From Liopterus haemorrhoidalis (lineage: Eukaryota > Arthropoda > Insecta > Coleoptera > Dytiscidae): a stretch of DNA of 64,000 bases. Position numbers and translations under genes: made by a program. This document shows, piece after piece, positions 1-11,101 of this stretch (the stretch's first letter is position 1; each line of letters opens with the position of its first letter). Below the pieces are notes generated by a model that ran no database searches, was not told the DNA's origin, and saw only the letters and a list, made by a program, of their open reading frames with translations. The stretch spans positions 5,804,279 through 5,868,278 of the forward strand of contig OZ020622.1 of the NCBI GenBank assembly GCA_963971575.1, given 5' to 3'.

Positions 1-88
1 CTGCAAGAACTATGGCAAGGCTGATTTGGACAGCGCCTCCACAGATCTACAGTGTGATGTCGGTGATATTCTCGAAGTGTCCAACGAG
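1..88 (+). CDS. Partial exon at left edge, possible alternative first exon of hexokinase
   Basis: Frame 2 is open across the whole segment (29 codons, ending in VGDILEVSNE) and stops at a good splice donor, GTAAGA, at 89. Frame 1 has an early stop. The third frame would end in phase 2. The open frame ends in phase 0, the phase needed to join hexokinase exon 2 (IRDKCAEL). Its last residues (ILEVSNE) resemble the end of hexokinase exon 1b (IDVEVHEE). I therefore suspect an upstream alternative hexokinase exon, but it could belong to an unrelated upstream gene. No start codon is visible in frame because the exon is cut by the window edge. Confidence 0.4.
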
Positions 89-387
89 GTAAGACAAATT
101 AAACATTTAAACACGTGGGAATATTATAAAAAATTCATTCATAAAGATAAGATATTATCTAAAGTAGTACACACAAAATCAGAAGCCTGATATGAAAACT
201 TGGTTCAAAGGTATCCAAAAATTTGTCAAGGGGGGGGGGGGTGTCAAGGAGCAAAATAACGCGAAGAGACCTATGCTGACCGACTATACTATAACCCAAT
301 ACCATACAATTCCTGTACCTGTCTGGTCAATTATTGCGAATGAAACAACATATTTAAAAATTGTTGAGGGGGGACTGCATCCTAGAC

Positions 388-603
388 TAGGATGACCATT
401 CGTCCCGCATTTTGATTTGGTGTCCCCAGGGCCGAATTTTGCTCTGTACTTATATTTAGGAGGTGAAGACCTTTTTTTTGCTCTTTACTTATATTTGGGA
501 GGTGAGGACCTTTTCTTTGTTTGCTCTTCACTTATATTTCGGAAGTGACGACATTTTTTTTGCTTCGTCCCGCATTGCCTTCTCCAAGAAAATGGTCACC
601 CTA
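388..603. mobile_element. hAT-type MITE with perfect 8-bp TSD
   Basis: Terminal inverted repeats TAGGATGACCATT and AATGGTCACCCTA are flanked by TCCTAGAC at 380-387 and 604-611. The inside is two to three copies of a roughly 38-bp minisatellite (GAGGACC, T-run, GCTCTTCACTTATATTT). There is no coding capacity. A 3'-truncated relative lies at 37464. Confidence 0.8.
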
Positions 604-611
604 TCCTAGAC

Positions 612-816
612 CAGGGGTCGGCAAACTTTAGAAGCTAAAGAGCCAAATTCACACTTACGGCATCTGGAAACATTTTAAAGATCCATAATTTTGTTTTAAT
701 ACACGACTTTTTGAAAATTTTCTAAATTTTATTCCTTATCAACTTAATTTAAAGAGCCACACGAATGTCCTCAAAGAGCCGCATGCGGCTCGCGAGCCGT
801 GGGTTGCCGACCCCTG
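612..816. mobile_element. hAT-type MITE inserted directly beside the previous one
   Basis: The termini CAGGGGTCGGCAAAC and GTTGCCGACCCCTG are inverted repeats of the hAT CA...TG type. The left flank is TCCTAGAC (604-611, also the right TSD of the previous MITE) and the right flank is TTCTAGAT (817-824), 6 of 8 bases matching. The inside repeats an AAAGAGCC motif near both ends. Confidence 0.8.
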
Positions 817-824
817 TTCTAGAT

Positions 825-2085
825 CTCCCTTAGATACACCCCTGTTTAAACGTTCCCCCTATCAGTTGCGAACAGTTTTTTTTTTGTTTTGAGTTTGTTT
901 TGTGATCAGAGCCGTAGCAATGTTTTTGGCACCCTTGGTAAATAACTAAATTTAACCTAAAATAGCTCCCTTTTTATCTTTTTTTAATTTTATTTAAGAA
1001 AGGCTCCATTTTTATTTTAATAGACAGGTGAATGATAAAAAAAGGTATTCACTTATAAAATACAATGATGTTCAAAAAATAAAAGGGTCCTCACTTCTAA
1101 AATGTAAGTCATGAGAGAAAAAAAAGGTTTTCACTATTAAAATAATAACCAAAAACAAAGAAAAAAACGCATGATGGCGCCCTTCAGGCCTCGCTCCCCT
1201 GGCACTTGCCCTGATGCAAGGCCTAAGGCAAGAATTTAAAATTTAGATTCTTCAAAAGTATCCAATGATTTAATCTTGGTTGATTTTTGAGACCTTTTAT
1301 CGCTAGAGTCACTCAAGGGTCGGAACAAGGTCCCTGTTTAAGACATCCTTATAAAATATTTCAGTTTACTAATACGGACTGTTCTTAATAAGTTTCACGA
1401 GGTTATTGCCTTCAGTGTTTCTCATTTTTTACCCTTACGGAACCCTTGAAATTATATTTATCTCAGGGAACTCCTACATAATAGTTATTTGTGTACCATG
1501 GCCAAAAAGTGGATCTTTTTCGTCCGCATCTGAATTTGATGGCCGAGGCAGAGCCAAGTGGAGGGTACCCACTAAATATTTCTTGGTACCCACTGGTCCT
1601 AGGAATTAGATTAAGCCCTAAATAGAACCGTAGGGTTCTGGAGAACCCTAGTTGAGAAACACTGCCTTGAGACCCTATCTTATAACACTTATATTTGGCC
1701 AGTTTCTTAATTTTGCAGTTGTGTAAAAATGTTTAAAATAACTACATAGTTATTGTATTCAAAATATATGTTAGCTAAAAGTTATTGCTTGTCGCTTAAA
1801 TCTGTTAAAACAGTTCTAAACAGAAATAATTAGAATCTAACTTAGATTTTCCGGTTGTAGAATGTTATTTTGATAAACTCTCGCCTAAGTTTTTTGTTCA
1901 ATGCTTCTCTACAGTTTAGTTCAATGATTTTTTATCCATAAGTCGTGGGAATAGGGATGCCATCTATCCGGTTTTTGTCCGGAGTTTCCGGATTTTGATG
2001 TCTGTCTCTGGACTCCGGCTATGCTCCCAAATCTCCGGTTTCCCAACGTTTCAGTGTAGCCGTAAAATAGCCCGTAAAGAGCAAA
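825..2085. other. AT-rich non-coding stretch with hAT-end fragment
   Basis: No gene is seen. A hAT-like end (CAGAGCCGTAGCAATG) begins near 907 and is followed by two units of the GGTCCTCACTT/T-run minisatellite (about 1060-1160), but no matching right end is found. The rest is AT-rich sequence without recognisable features. Confidence 0.4.
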
Positions 2086-3062
2086 AAATTGATGGGAAGT
2101 GTGAATTTTCACACATTTCAGGGTTTCGCAGGAATTTAGTGATGATTATTTGGGATGCCAAAACAAATTTTATGTTAAAATATTTTTATTTGTTAATTTT
2201 AATTCGAATGCCTAATACTATTATTTAGGTTTCTAAATATGTGCAGTATTTTTTTTTATATAGCAAGGTTCTTTAAGATTTTGAAAATTGCGTCTATGGC
2301 TTCCATTGGTTGTTTTAAGTCATAACTCCGCCCCTCTGATTTCGTTTATTCAATTTCCACTGGTTATTAAATTTACGCTTTTAAAAATTAAATGCAACAT
2401 TTGCCCAAATATAACTAGAATTAAAAAAAAAAAATAATTTAAACAAAATAAAAATGCAAAAATAAAACAGAAAAAACAATTGTCTCGAGACCGGAACCCT
2501 GGTTTGCAAATTAGAACGCGAAAGCGCTAACCATTATAACATGAAAGCATGCTGGTTTACTTGATTACATAAGTTATTAAATATTTTACATGGTTAAGCA
2601 AAATACACAACAAATGCGTTATTTTCCGAAAACATAATCTGATCAAAAATTCCTGTTGTGCTATTCCGGTTCACACCAATGTACATTACTTAGAATTTTT
2701 TCAGATTTTTAGTTTAAACCATCTGGGCTACAGGGTGTGGGACAAATTTTTTTTGCATAATTTTGGAAAAAAACGCTTCAAAATAATTTATTTTGAAAAA
2801 AAACAAAAAATGATCGTTAAACCACGTACTAAGGGCTTTCATTTGATAACCTACTCAGAATTTTAAAACATTTTTTTTTTTCGATGAGCACATATTTGTT
2901 TATATTTTTAGGGGGATATGTTTTTTAGATGTTTTAGTATTTTTCCTATGTGCGGGTCAAAGAGTTATATAAGCATGCCAAATATCAACTCTCCAGACAG
3001 ATAGACAAACGACAAAATGACGGTATAAGGGTTTTTTGGTCATACCTACAAAACCCTAAAAA
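2086..3062. repeat. Composite dispersed repeat, copy A
   Basis: About 1 kb shared with copies at 46236 and 51496. It opens with the palindromic TGTGAATTTTCACA block. It continues with a block reading CTATGGCTTCCATTGG, a tRNA-like block on the minus strand, and a block reading TTCCGGTTCACACC. It ends in an imperfect hairpin (AAGGGTTTT...AAAACCCTAAAAAT) preceded by degenerate CAGACAGA. The repeat has no protein-coding potential. Solo modules occur elsewhere in the window. Confidence 0.7.
2481..2550 (-). repeat. tRNA-like block inside composite repeat A
   Basis: On the minus strand the block reads ATAATGGTTAGCGC, like a pol III A box and D arm, and about 30 bases later CAGGGTTCCGGTC, like a B box and T arm. 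The acceptor stem does not close well, so I read it as a tRNA-derived relic and not a working tRNA gene. Confidence 0.5.
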
Positions 3063-3843
3063 TATAAAACTTTTGCGATACACAAGTCGGTTTGCAGGTC
3101 CGCGATTTTTTTCTAGCCGGTACGCCGTGAAAAAAGATTGGGAAACGCTGTGCTATATCACTATTTTTTTTTTTTAATTTGATATACATGACCCTTTATC
3201 TCCAGACTATTTTTTCCAAATTTTTTAAGATCAAATATTTTTATCTGCAACATACACGATCATGATCGATGATCATGTCTGGAACATGTATAATATTTTT
3301 TTTAAATGTTGTTTAATAATTTACTGTTTTTAAAAAATTAAAATTCATGCTAGAGATAATGCAAATTGTAATTTGGTGACGTTAAATTCTTATCTTTTTT
3401 TAAATACTGAAAATTATAAAATATAGTTATTAATTTCTTGTAACGTACGTAAATTTGCATTTCATTTTTATAAACTAATTTTTTATACAACTTAAATTGA
3501 TAGGAAATCGATATACACCTTTGTTATTTTACTGACGTCAAATTAAATTTTACCATTACTTTAAAATATTAATAATTGTTTGTTATTAATTTTTATAATT
3601 GAAATTTTGACGAGTATAATTATATGCTTTCAAATATTTCCATTTATTAATTCATATAATAAAATACATCGTATTTTAGAAAGAATTTAAAAGCAATTTT
3701 AAATTTTTTAATACTTAATCGTAACTTTTACCAATTTATCATATTTAGTTTCGGTCTTTGTTTGAATATTACAGTGGGAGTTTGATTAAATGAACCCATT
3801 CACTATAGTGTACAGTTAAAATTTAACAAATTAAATTATTTAG

Positions 3844-3991
3844 AGCCGGTTGCTGAAATCTTAGCCGAGTTTAACCATTTGGTTAAACTCGGTTACTATA
3901 TAACAATCCCATAAGTAACCATTGCAACCATTTTCTGACCATTTGGTTTTATCTTTGGGTATAGTTAACTAAGCTTTCAGAAACACGACCA
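3844..3991. mobile_element. Small MITE with TAG flanks, degraded copy
   Basis: Related over its length to the cleaner copy at 31439-31574. It starts AGCCGGTTGCTGAAA and ends TTTCAGAAACACGACCA, with TAG on both sides. Internal GTTAAACTCGGTTAC and AACTAAGCTTTCAG segments match the other copy. The 3-bp flanks suggest a PIF/Harbinger-like origin, but no transposase is present. Confidence 0.6.
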
Positions 3992-4142
3992 TAGATTTTC
4001 ATGTGATGATAATAAGTGAAGGAATTGAAACAATAATAAACAGTTAAATAAGTTAATTAGCTGTAGAAGTAATTTATAAACATTCAGTGAAGGAAAAGAA
4101 ATATTTTCGATATTGATGACTTACTTGTATTGCGAAAATGAG

Positions 4143-5205
4143 GTTTCCGCCACAACTCCAAATATTTATCCAATCAAAAAAATGCATTTAGATAAAAGAT
4201 TTGTCTTTTTATTCTTAACAATATTTGTAATATAAGTTTTTGCTGTTAAATCAATAATAAGGGAGTAATTTAAGTTTTTAATTTTTGGGGTTTTTCCGCC
4301 ATAATTCTCCAAGTATTTATCCAATCAAAAAAATGCATTTAAATAAAAGATTTGTCTTCTTATTCTTAACAATATTTGTAATATAAGTTTTTGCTGTTAA
4401 ATCAATAATAAGGGAGTAATTTAAGTTTTTAATTTTTGGGGTTTTTCCGCCATAACTCTCCAAATATTTATCCAATCAAAAAAATGCATTGGAATAAAAG
4501 ATTTGTCTTCTTATTCTTAACAATATTTGTAATACAAGTTTTTGCTGCTAAATCAATAATAAGGGAGTAATTTAAGTTTTTAATTTTTGGGGTTTTTCCG
4601 CCATAACTCTCCAAATATTTATGCAATCAGAAAAATGCATTTAAATAAAAGATTTGTCTTCTTATTCTTAACAATATTTGTAATACAAGTTTTTGCTGTT
4701 AAATCAATAATAAGGGAGTAATTTAAATTTTTAATTTTTGGGGTTTTTCCGCCATAACTCTCCAAATATTTATGCAATCACACAAATGCATTTAAATAAA
4801 AGATTTGTCTTCTTATTCTTAACAATATTTGTAATACAAGTTTTTGCTGTTAAATCAATAATAAGGGAGTAATTTAAATTTTTAATTTTTGGGTTTTTTC
4901 CGCCATAACTCTCCAAATATTTATCCAATCAAAAAAATGAGTTTAAATAAAAGATTTTTCTTCTTATTCTTAACAATATTTGTAATATAAGTTTTTGCTG
5001 TTAAATCAATAATAAGGGAGTAATATAAATTTTTAATTTTTAACCCCAAAAATTTTAAATTTAAATTACTCCCTTATTATTGACTTAACAGCAAAAATTG
5101 TGTAACAAATATTGTTAAGAATAAGAAAACAAATCTTTTATCTCAATAAATTTTTTTGATTGGATAAATATTTGAAGAGTTATGGCGGAAAAACCCCAAA
5201 AATTA
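4143..5205. repeat. 152-bp tandem array ending in an inverted unit
   Basis: Six direct units of about 152 bp, each containing CCGCCATAACTCTCCAAATA, AAAGATTTGTCTTCTTATTC and TTTTTGCTGTTAAATCAATA. A seventh unit (about 5040-5205) follows in inverted orientation, giving a foldback at the junction. A second array of the family lies at 31850-32255 and single degraded units at about 12960 and 26440. The repeat has no open reading frame. Confidence 0.85.
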
Positions 5206-6079
5206 AAAACGTAAAAAAATTATATTTTTTATTATAAAACTTTTACTAAGGTGTTTTAAGGTTTTTCGCCTTCTTTTGACCTTTAGTATCACCCATTAAA
5301 AAATAAATAAGAAGACCGTAAATTGTATATTGTCGTTTCCGAAACACCTGTCACTTTGCAACAAATTTCCACACAATCATCTACTATTTCTTAAAAGTGC
5401 TTGTATTTTTATTTGTATCTGTTCATCCGACCTTTGAATATGGCCATACAATTTCAGTCTGACCTTTTTCTATCACTTTTTCTAGTTCCAACTTTTAATG
5501 TATCCATTCTGACATGTTTAAAAGATACTACGAAACTATTGGCATAATTATGCTACTGGTAATATCTCGAACATTTCATTACTTTTAAGTTGGCAGATGT
5601 GAGAACAAATGTTGTAAGGTCAATTGATGCACAAGGATTCACATCAACAATTATCCCGATCTTTTCAATCACAAATGTTTTTAAAAACCAGAGACGTATT
5701 ATTTAAATCTAGGGTAAATACTTTGCTATTAATAAAAGATAAGATAAAATAATTAATGTCTTATAAACAATTAAAAACCAATTGCAAAATGATTTTAATT
5801 TACTACCTTTGAAGGTTAGTACACAAAAAATTATTCAAAAAACAAAAACATGTTTATTAATATTTCCTATTGTACAAAAAAATTGATACAGGAACTAAAT
5901 CATAAAACATATGGAATTTTAATAAGAATGAATAAAATTATCAATAATTGGTTACACAATAAAATCGTACTTAATTATTGACACTACAGAACAGACAGAA
6001 CATAGCTGCGTATCTATAAGACTAACATTAGTCATATAAATACGCAGCTCATACGTTAGCACATATGGCTAACATAATA
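5206..6079. other. AT-rich spacer, no gene seen
   Basis: AT-rich DNA without recognisable coding sequence. A short inverted repeat built on GCTGCGTAT...ATACGCAGCT (about 6004-6049) is the only structure seen. Confidence 0.4.
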
Positions 6080-6080
6080 T

Positions 6081-6956
6081 ACAGGGTGTTTGTTTGAAAC
6101 GGGGCACCCCGAAAATCTCCTTTATTTGTAAAGATACAAAAAATCTTCAGAACAAAAGTTAAACTAGATAAAAAGGCCCATCTAAAGGTTACTATAAGAA
6201 TTCTGAGGCACTTCCGGTTTCACCGAAAATGATGTCAACTTTTGATCTAGCATAGGGAATCGATAATTTTATATTTTTTTCCTAAAAGTACATTAAATTA
6301 GCTTTACAATGACACCAAAAAATCATATTTTTATGTTAACCATTTCAAAATGGCGACCATTTATTTACAAAATAATAATCAACATAAGTTTTACAAAGTT
6401 GAACGTAGCAAGCTTTGAAAACAATAAAAAAAGAAACAAAATATCTCTAAAATAAACTATTTGACTATTTAGAAAAAACTATTACTTTTTACAATTATTT
6501 TACAAAAACTCTTGTTATTTAAAAAACATTTAATTGAAAAATTAAAATTTAAGTTATTTCATGTTATTTCATATAATAACAGTTTATTTTAGAGATATTT
6601 TGTTTCTTTTTTTTATTGTTTTCAAAGCTTGCTACGTTCAACTTTGTAAAACTTATATTGATTATTATTTTGTAAATAAATGGTCGCCATTTTGAAATGG
6701 TTAACATAAAATATGACTTTTTGGTGTCATTGTAAAGCTAATTTAATGTACTTTTAGGAAAAAAATATAAAATCGATTCCCTATGCTAGATCAAAAGTTG
6801 ACATCATTTCCGGTGAAACCGGAAGTGCCTCAGAATTCTTATAGTAACCTTTAGATGGGCCTTTTTGTCTAGTTTAACTTTTGTTATGAAGATTTTTTGT
6901 ATCTTTACAAATAAAGGAGATTTTCGGGGTGCCCCGTTTCAAACAAACACCCTGTA
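6081..6956. mobile_element. Foldback element with about 400-bp inverted arms
   Basis: The sequence from ACAGGGTGTTTGTTTGAAAC at the left is repeated in inverse orientation up to AAACAAACACCCTGT at the right. The two arms of about 400 bp are near-identical and separated by about 90 bp of AT-rich loop (about 6470-6560). TA flanks both ends. Neither arm has coding capacity. A single right arm is present at 29395-29757, so this is a mobile family. Confidence 0.85.
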
Positions 6957-8525
6957 TATGTTATTTAGTACAAATTTATTCCGTAGAATAGTGTTTTACC
7001 TTGAATTTAGTGGGCTTTTTGTGACGTCACGGTCATTTTTGAACAGCTGTATAATACTTATTAACATGCACTGTTTATTTGGTAAAAAATATGGTGTTTT
7101 CAGTTTTCAGTGTTCTTTCAAAAGTATCTAGCTGTATCCAGATACAAAAATTTTTGGCATATATCTGTATCTAGATATTTTTTATAATTCTGTATCTGTA
7201 TGTGTATCTAGATACTTTTCTAAATGTATCTATTACAACACTGCTTACTAAATACCTACAAAATCCTGAAATGTGTGAAAATTTACCTCACATCAATATT
7301 TTTTTGTTAATATTTTAAATACTGGCCTAGGTTAGTTCAGTAAGTTGGCAATCCTGTTTAGAATTTGACCTTCCGTTCACCTAGTGACCTACAGGTCACA
7401 GCTCTACCAACCGTTTCGTCCTTAGTACTTCTAGTTAAACCTTTATTAAACTGGTTATAAACTAGTTTTAAATGGACAGAATTAAATACTCCAGAAAATC
7501 AATTAAATAATCCAAACATTGAGCTGTGAAATTTTCTATAGATTTTAATTTCGTTTTTGTTTTATTAAAATAACTGTATTAATGTATCAATAACCTGTTA
7601 GAAAAACAAATATACATTTGTAATTTAAACCAACTTTCTCAAAACGTGTTTATTTACCAATTAGAGTAGTTTACTTTTTTCATTATAGAAAACGTACTAA
7701 ATATAAATTATAATTTTCCAGATTAAATATATTTAGGTTTAAACAATTAATATTTAAAAATTTCTACGGAAATGCATGGGAAAATACCCAAAAAGTAGTT
7801 CTCAAACTATTTATAAGTGTTAAATAACTGTTATCACTGCATCTTGCAATGTGTATAAATTATTATAATTAAGTGTGATCCATTCTAAAGTCAAAGTTCA
7901 ATTGTTATTTAAATTGATTGCAAAAGACACAGCAAAATTTTAGTCACGTGTTGAGCAATCATAGAGAAAGCACAGTCGCGCGACAGTGTCGAAGGGCTAA
8001 CACTAATAGTTTCAAGGACATAAGTTTGTTTGGAGTCAGAAATAACCTTTCTGAAACAATAATTTAACTCTTTCCCTATCAAAACTTATCTTCCAAATGG
8101 GCTAATTAATTTTATTTCGTAAATTGTTGTTTTTTTTGAGAATCCGAGAAAAACCTAGATTTCTATTTCGATATATTACAAGTAAATATTTAAAACTTTA
8201 AAATTTTGATTCTCAGTTTAAATATAAAAATAAGGTAAATATAACCTGAAAATAAAAATATTTTAATATAGAAGAAAGAAAATAAATTTAATTTTTTTTC
8301 TTTTTTTGAACGAATTGTGTGGTATCAAAAAAAGAGCTTCCTTACTCTTAAGACGTAGATTAAGGGATGGATGTATTTTTTTCTCTTTATTTTCACACGA
8401 TTTTATCTAAAAACTTGTTGTAAATACTCTTTCCCACACTTTATGTCCCAAGGGGGGGGTGAATGCAAAAATCTGTATAATGCACATTAATGTGAACCGG
8501 AATAGTACCACTAACATTTTTGATA
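6957..8525. other. AT-rich spacer with repeat fragments
   Basis: No gene is seen. Fragments of the composite repeat occur at about 7258-7300 (CCTGAAATGTGTGAAAATTT, inverse) and about 8430-8515 (inverse of the TTCCGGTTCACA module). Runs of TATCTAGATAC-like words occur at 7120-7240. Confidence 0.4.
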
Positions 8526-8626
8526 CAGTGAATTTCTTTTATCCTGCAATATAGGTATTATTTAGATACTATTCAGTTACTATGGTAATTGAAATCTGAC
8601 AGCAATATAAAATTGCGTTTCTTTTA

Positions 8627-9494
8627 AGGATTCCACACACCAAAGCGGCCGCGGTGGCGGCCACGGTAGCGATCAGGTCTCCTCACACTAACGCGGTGGG
8701 AGTGGCGGTAGCGGTAGCGATCAGTTAGTGAATCACGGTATATAGTTGTATGATAATATTGGACCTTGCTTGGGTTATTTCATTTTCCCTTTTGGAATGT
8801 TAAAATTTAAAATTCCAACAATGAAACCATGGAAACGAATGACATATGTCAAACTTAAATTAATTTTCTTACATATTTTAATGACAAAAAATAAATAAAT
8901 GGGATATTTGTATTAAGAATGACACAAAAAATCAAAATATAAAGAAAATGACATTTTAAAATGATATTAACCTTAACCAAAAAATGTTTGTTGCAAGTAT
9001 GATTTACAAAGCTTAAACAAAACGGCTGAAAAGCATTATTTAAACGATGAAAGTAACTAGATTGCAAAATCTAGTTCCGCCTAATCGTTTGGAACAGACT
9101 TTACTATCAATTTCCAAAACTTTTCCTATTTCGTCCCACACTTTATTTATTTTCCTAATATTCTTGTAATCAGGATGTGCTAAGTCATACAAAATTAAAT
9201 GATCCTTTACTGATCTATGATTTTTTCTGTTAAATTATCTATTTTCGACATTATTTTATTAAATATATTCACTCTGTGGTATATAAACAATGAATATCGC
9301 GCGGCCTAACGCAACTTGTCGAGTTTGGCCGCCAGTGTTTGGTGATCGCTAGACTGAACGCTGCAGTCGGTGGCGTTCTCAGATAGCGGAACGCTTGTAT
9401 GTGCGTGGTCTCATTGTATTGTATAGGTTGCGTTAGGCCGCTGCATTATCGCCACCGTGGCCGCCACTGCGGCCGCTTTGGTGTGTGGAATCCT
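8627..9494. mobile_element. PIF/Harbinger-like element carrying a MADF gene relic
   Basis: Long terminal inverted repeats start AGGATTCCACACACCAAAGC, continue through GGCCGC-rich sequence, and are mirrored at the right end. TTA flanks both sides (8624-8626, 9495-9497), the 3-bp TWA duplication typical of PIF/Harbinger. Subterminal GC-rich blocks contain a further inverted pair (GCGGCCTAACGCAAC near 9302, mirrored near 9430). The inside holds a broken MADF-domain gene on the minus strand. Harbinger elements are known to carry a MADF or Myb-like DNA-binding protein, which fits. No transposase was seen. Confidence 0.7.
9040..9251 (-). pseudogene. MADF-domain protein relic
   Basis: Starting at an ATG on the minus strand (9251) the frame reads MSKIDNLTEKIID and then meets a stop. 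A one-base shift restores DHLILYDLAHPDYKN, KVWDEIGKVLEID and CSKRLGGTRF, ending in a stop at 9040. The Leu-Tyr-Asp, His-Pro-Asp-Tyr, Trp-Asp-x-Ile and Cys-Lys-Arg spacing matches the MADF (Myb/SANT-like in Adf-1) fold, which binds DNA. It lies inside a Harbinger-like element, so it is probably that element's accessory DNA-binding protein, now dead by frameshift. Only the N-terminal domain remains. Confidence 0.6.
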
Positions 9495-9779
9495 TTAATT
9501 TGCAACATAGGCGATTTAACATTGCTGTCAAAATAATATGTCGTTACTAGGGAAACCATGCAATTTCAATGTTGCATGGCAAAGAAATTCACTGTATTAT
9601 CACACAGTTTTCAATTTTTTTGCAATTCCGTACTTAACAATTTTTATCTGACTGACTGTAGAACTGGATAGCTATAGCTGGCACTGAGATCGTATCCACT
9701 ATGGATATTCGTGACGGTCCGAAAAATTGCTGATAAATTAAGTCTTAAGTTCGACTTGCAAAGAGAATATTGCATAAAA

Positions 9780-10005
9780 TTTATTATTATTTATTTATTT
9801 TACTGCAACGAGGCTAATCGCCGATGCCAGGGAGCGAGCTCCTACACCTAGATGAGGGGTGAATGATTCTGAAATAATAGTAATGTAAACATATTATTCT
9901 CGCCCGAATAATATCACTAACGGAGAATCGAACTACCGACCGCAAATACAGACTATTTTTCACCAGTCCCACTGCACGATTTAATGCGCTCGGCCACTCC
10001 GTTGG
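9780..10005 (-). repeat. tRNA-Ser/Leu-derived SINE, minus strand
   Basis: Read on the minus strand, the head is GGAGTGGCCGAGCGCATTAA (pol III A box of Ser/Leu type). About 65 bases later follows GGTAGTTCGATTCTCC (B box), then a body with GATATTATTCGGGCGAGAAT, and a tail of AATAAATA repeats. The head and proximal body are shared with the plus-strand copy at 37661. It is a SINE and not a tRNA gene, because the acceptor stem does not pair. Confidence 0.75.
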
Positions 10006-10009
10006 CATG

Positions 10010-11090
10010 CATAACTTTATGATTAATAAATTAGTATGTTAATTAGTAAATTAGTATAATTTAGAGGAAAATTCTGTCTATGGGATACAAAACCATAAAA
10101 AATAGTAGAAGATAACGGTTTCACTCTTTGCGGTGCCCCCTGGCTTGGACAATTAAATAAATATTAAATAATAATGCCGCTGGTTATTTATAGTGCATAT
10201 TACGTATAGAATTAAGGATATATATACTAATTATTTTCGGTTATCCCCAGGAAGTGGTATTATTTCCCTCTACCTAAATTGAATCAAACTAAATTGCGAT
10301 TAAATAATTTTTATTTCCTTGCTTTTGAATGTCAAGAACTACCAGAGGGCAATAACATTCGCAAATTTCAAAAATTCGAATATGCAACTTAATCTAAGAA
10401 GTTTAAATTTTCCTTTCACTTCCTTAAAAATGAGGAGTGGAAGGCGAAAACTTGTCAAGGACCACTGGTACACCTTATCACTTAGAAACAAGGGGCACAG
10501 GGGGGGGGGGGAGTTAAAAAAAGGCAGAACCGAATTAGGTGAATACAGGTCAAAAACGAATACCGAAATAACGAATATTTTTTTGTTAAACCGTACATAA
10601 ATTATATTTAATGAATCTCGTTTTAACGAAATAAAAATTTATGTACAATGATCATTTTTCGGCCCGAAATAATTACAATCTTAATTTTGGAGAGTGAAGA
10701 TGATATAAAAGGAGTTAGCCACTTGATGAAATGCTTTTGGAAGCTCTGGATGAACTGATAAAGATTCGGTGCTATCTGGGTATAATAAGGTATGTGAAAG
10801 TCTGTCGGTCTGTTTATAAGAGCATTATGCCAAAATGACTGGACTGATTTTCTACATATCTTAAGGTGCATTCGGCGCAGTTTATAGGCTATATTTCATA
10901 TCAAAATTTTAATTTAAAGGTGTAGTTTTGGAGGGTGAGATCGAAAAAAAAAATAGTTTCTTTTTTTTATAACTCAAACTATTCATCATAATCACTTTTT
11001 TTAAGTTAGAAAGAGCTTAAAAACTGAGGAAAAATTACGCTTGCATAATGCGTACAAAATGCATTTAATGCATTAAACATAAAAACCCTT
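10010..11090. other. AT-rich spacer, no gene seen
   Basis: There is a G-run at 10501-10510 and no recognisable gene. A 93-codon open stretch at 10319-10600 has no family resemblance and biased composition, and I do not call it. Confidence 0.35.
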
Positions 11091-11101
11091 GATAATGTTT
11101 T

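Larger units (their letters stand above)
8526..9594. mobile_element. Palindromic TA-flanked MITE split by a Harbinger insertion
   Basis: The outer ends CAGTGAATTTCTTT and AAAGAAATTCACTG are flanked by TA (8524-8525, 9595-9596). The outer arms (about 100 bp each) also match near their inner ends (TGACAGCAAT...ATTGCTGTCA). Removing the 868-bp inner element leaves a compact palindromic MITE, so the inner element landed at its centre. Confidence 0.65.

Noticed and set aside
4143..5205. CRISPR-like regular repeats
   Set aside because: Units are contiguous 152-bp tandem repeats with no unique spacers, in a eukaryotic genome.
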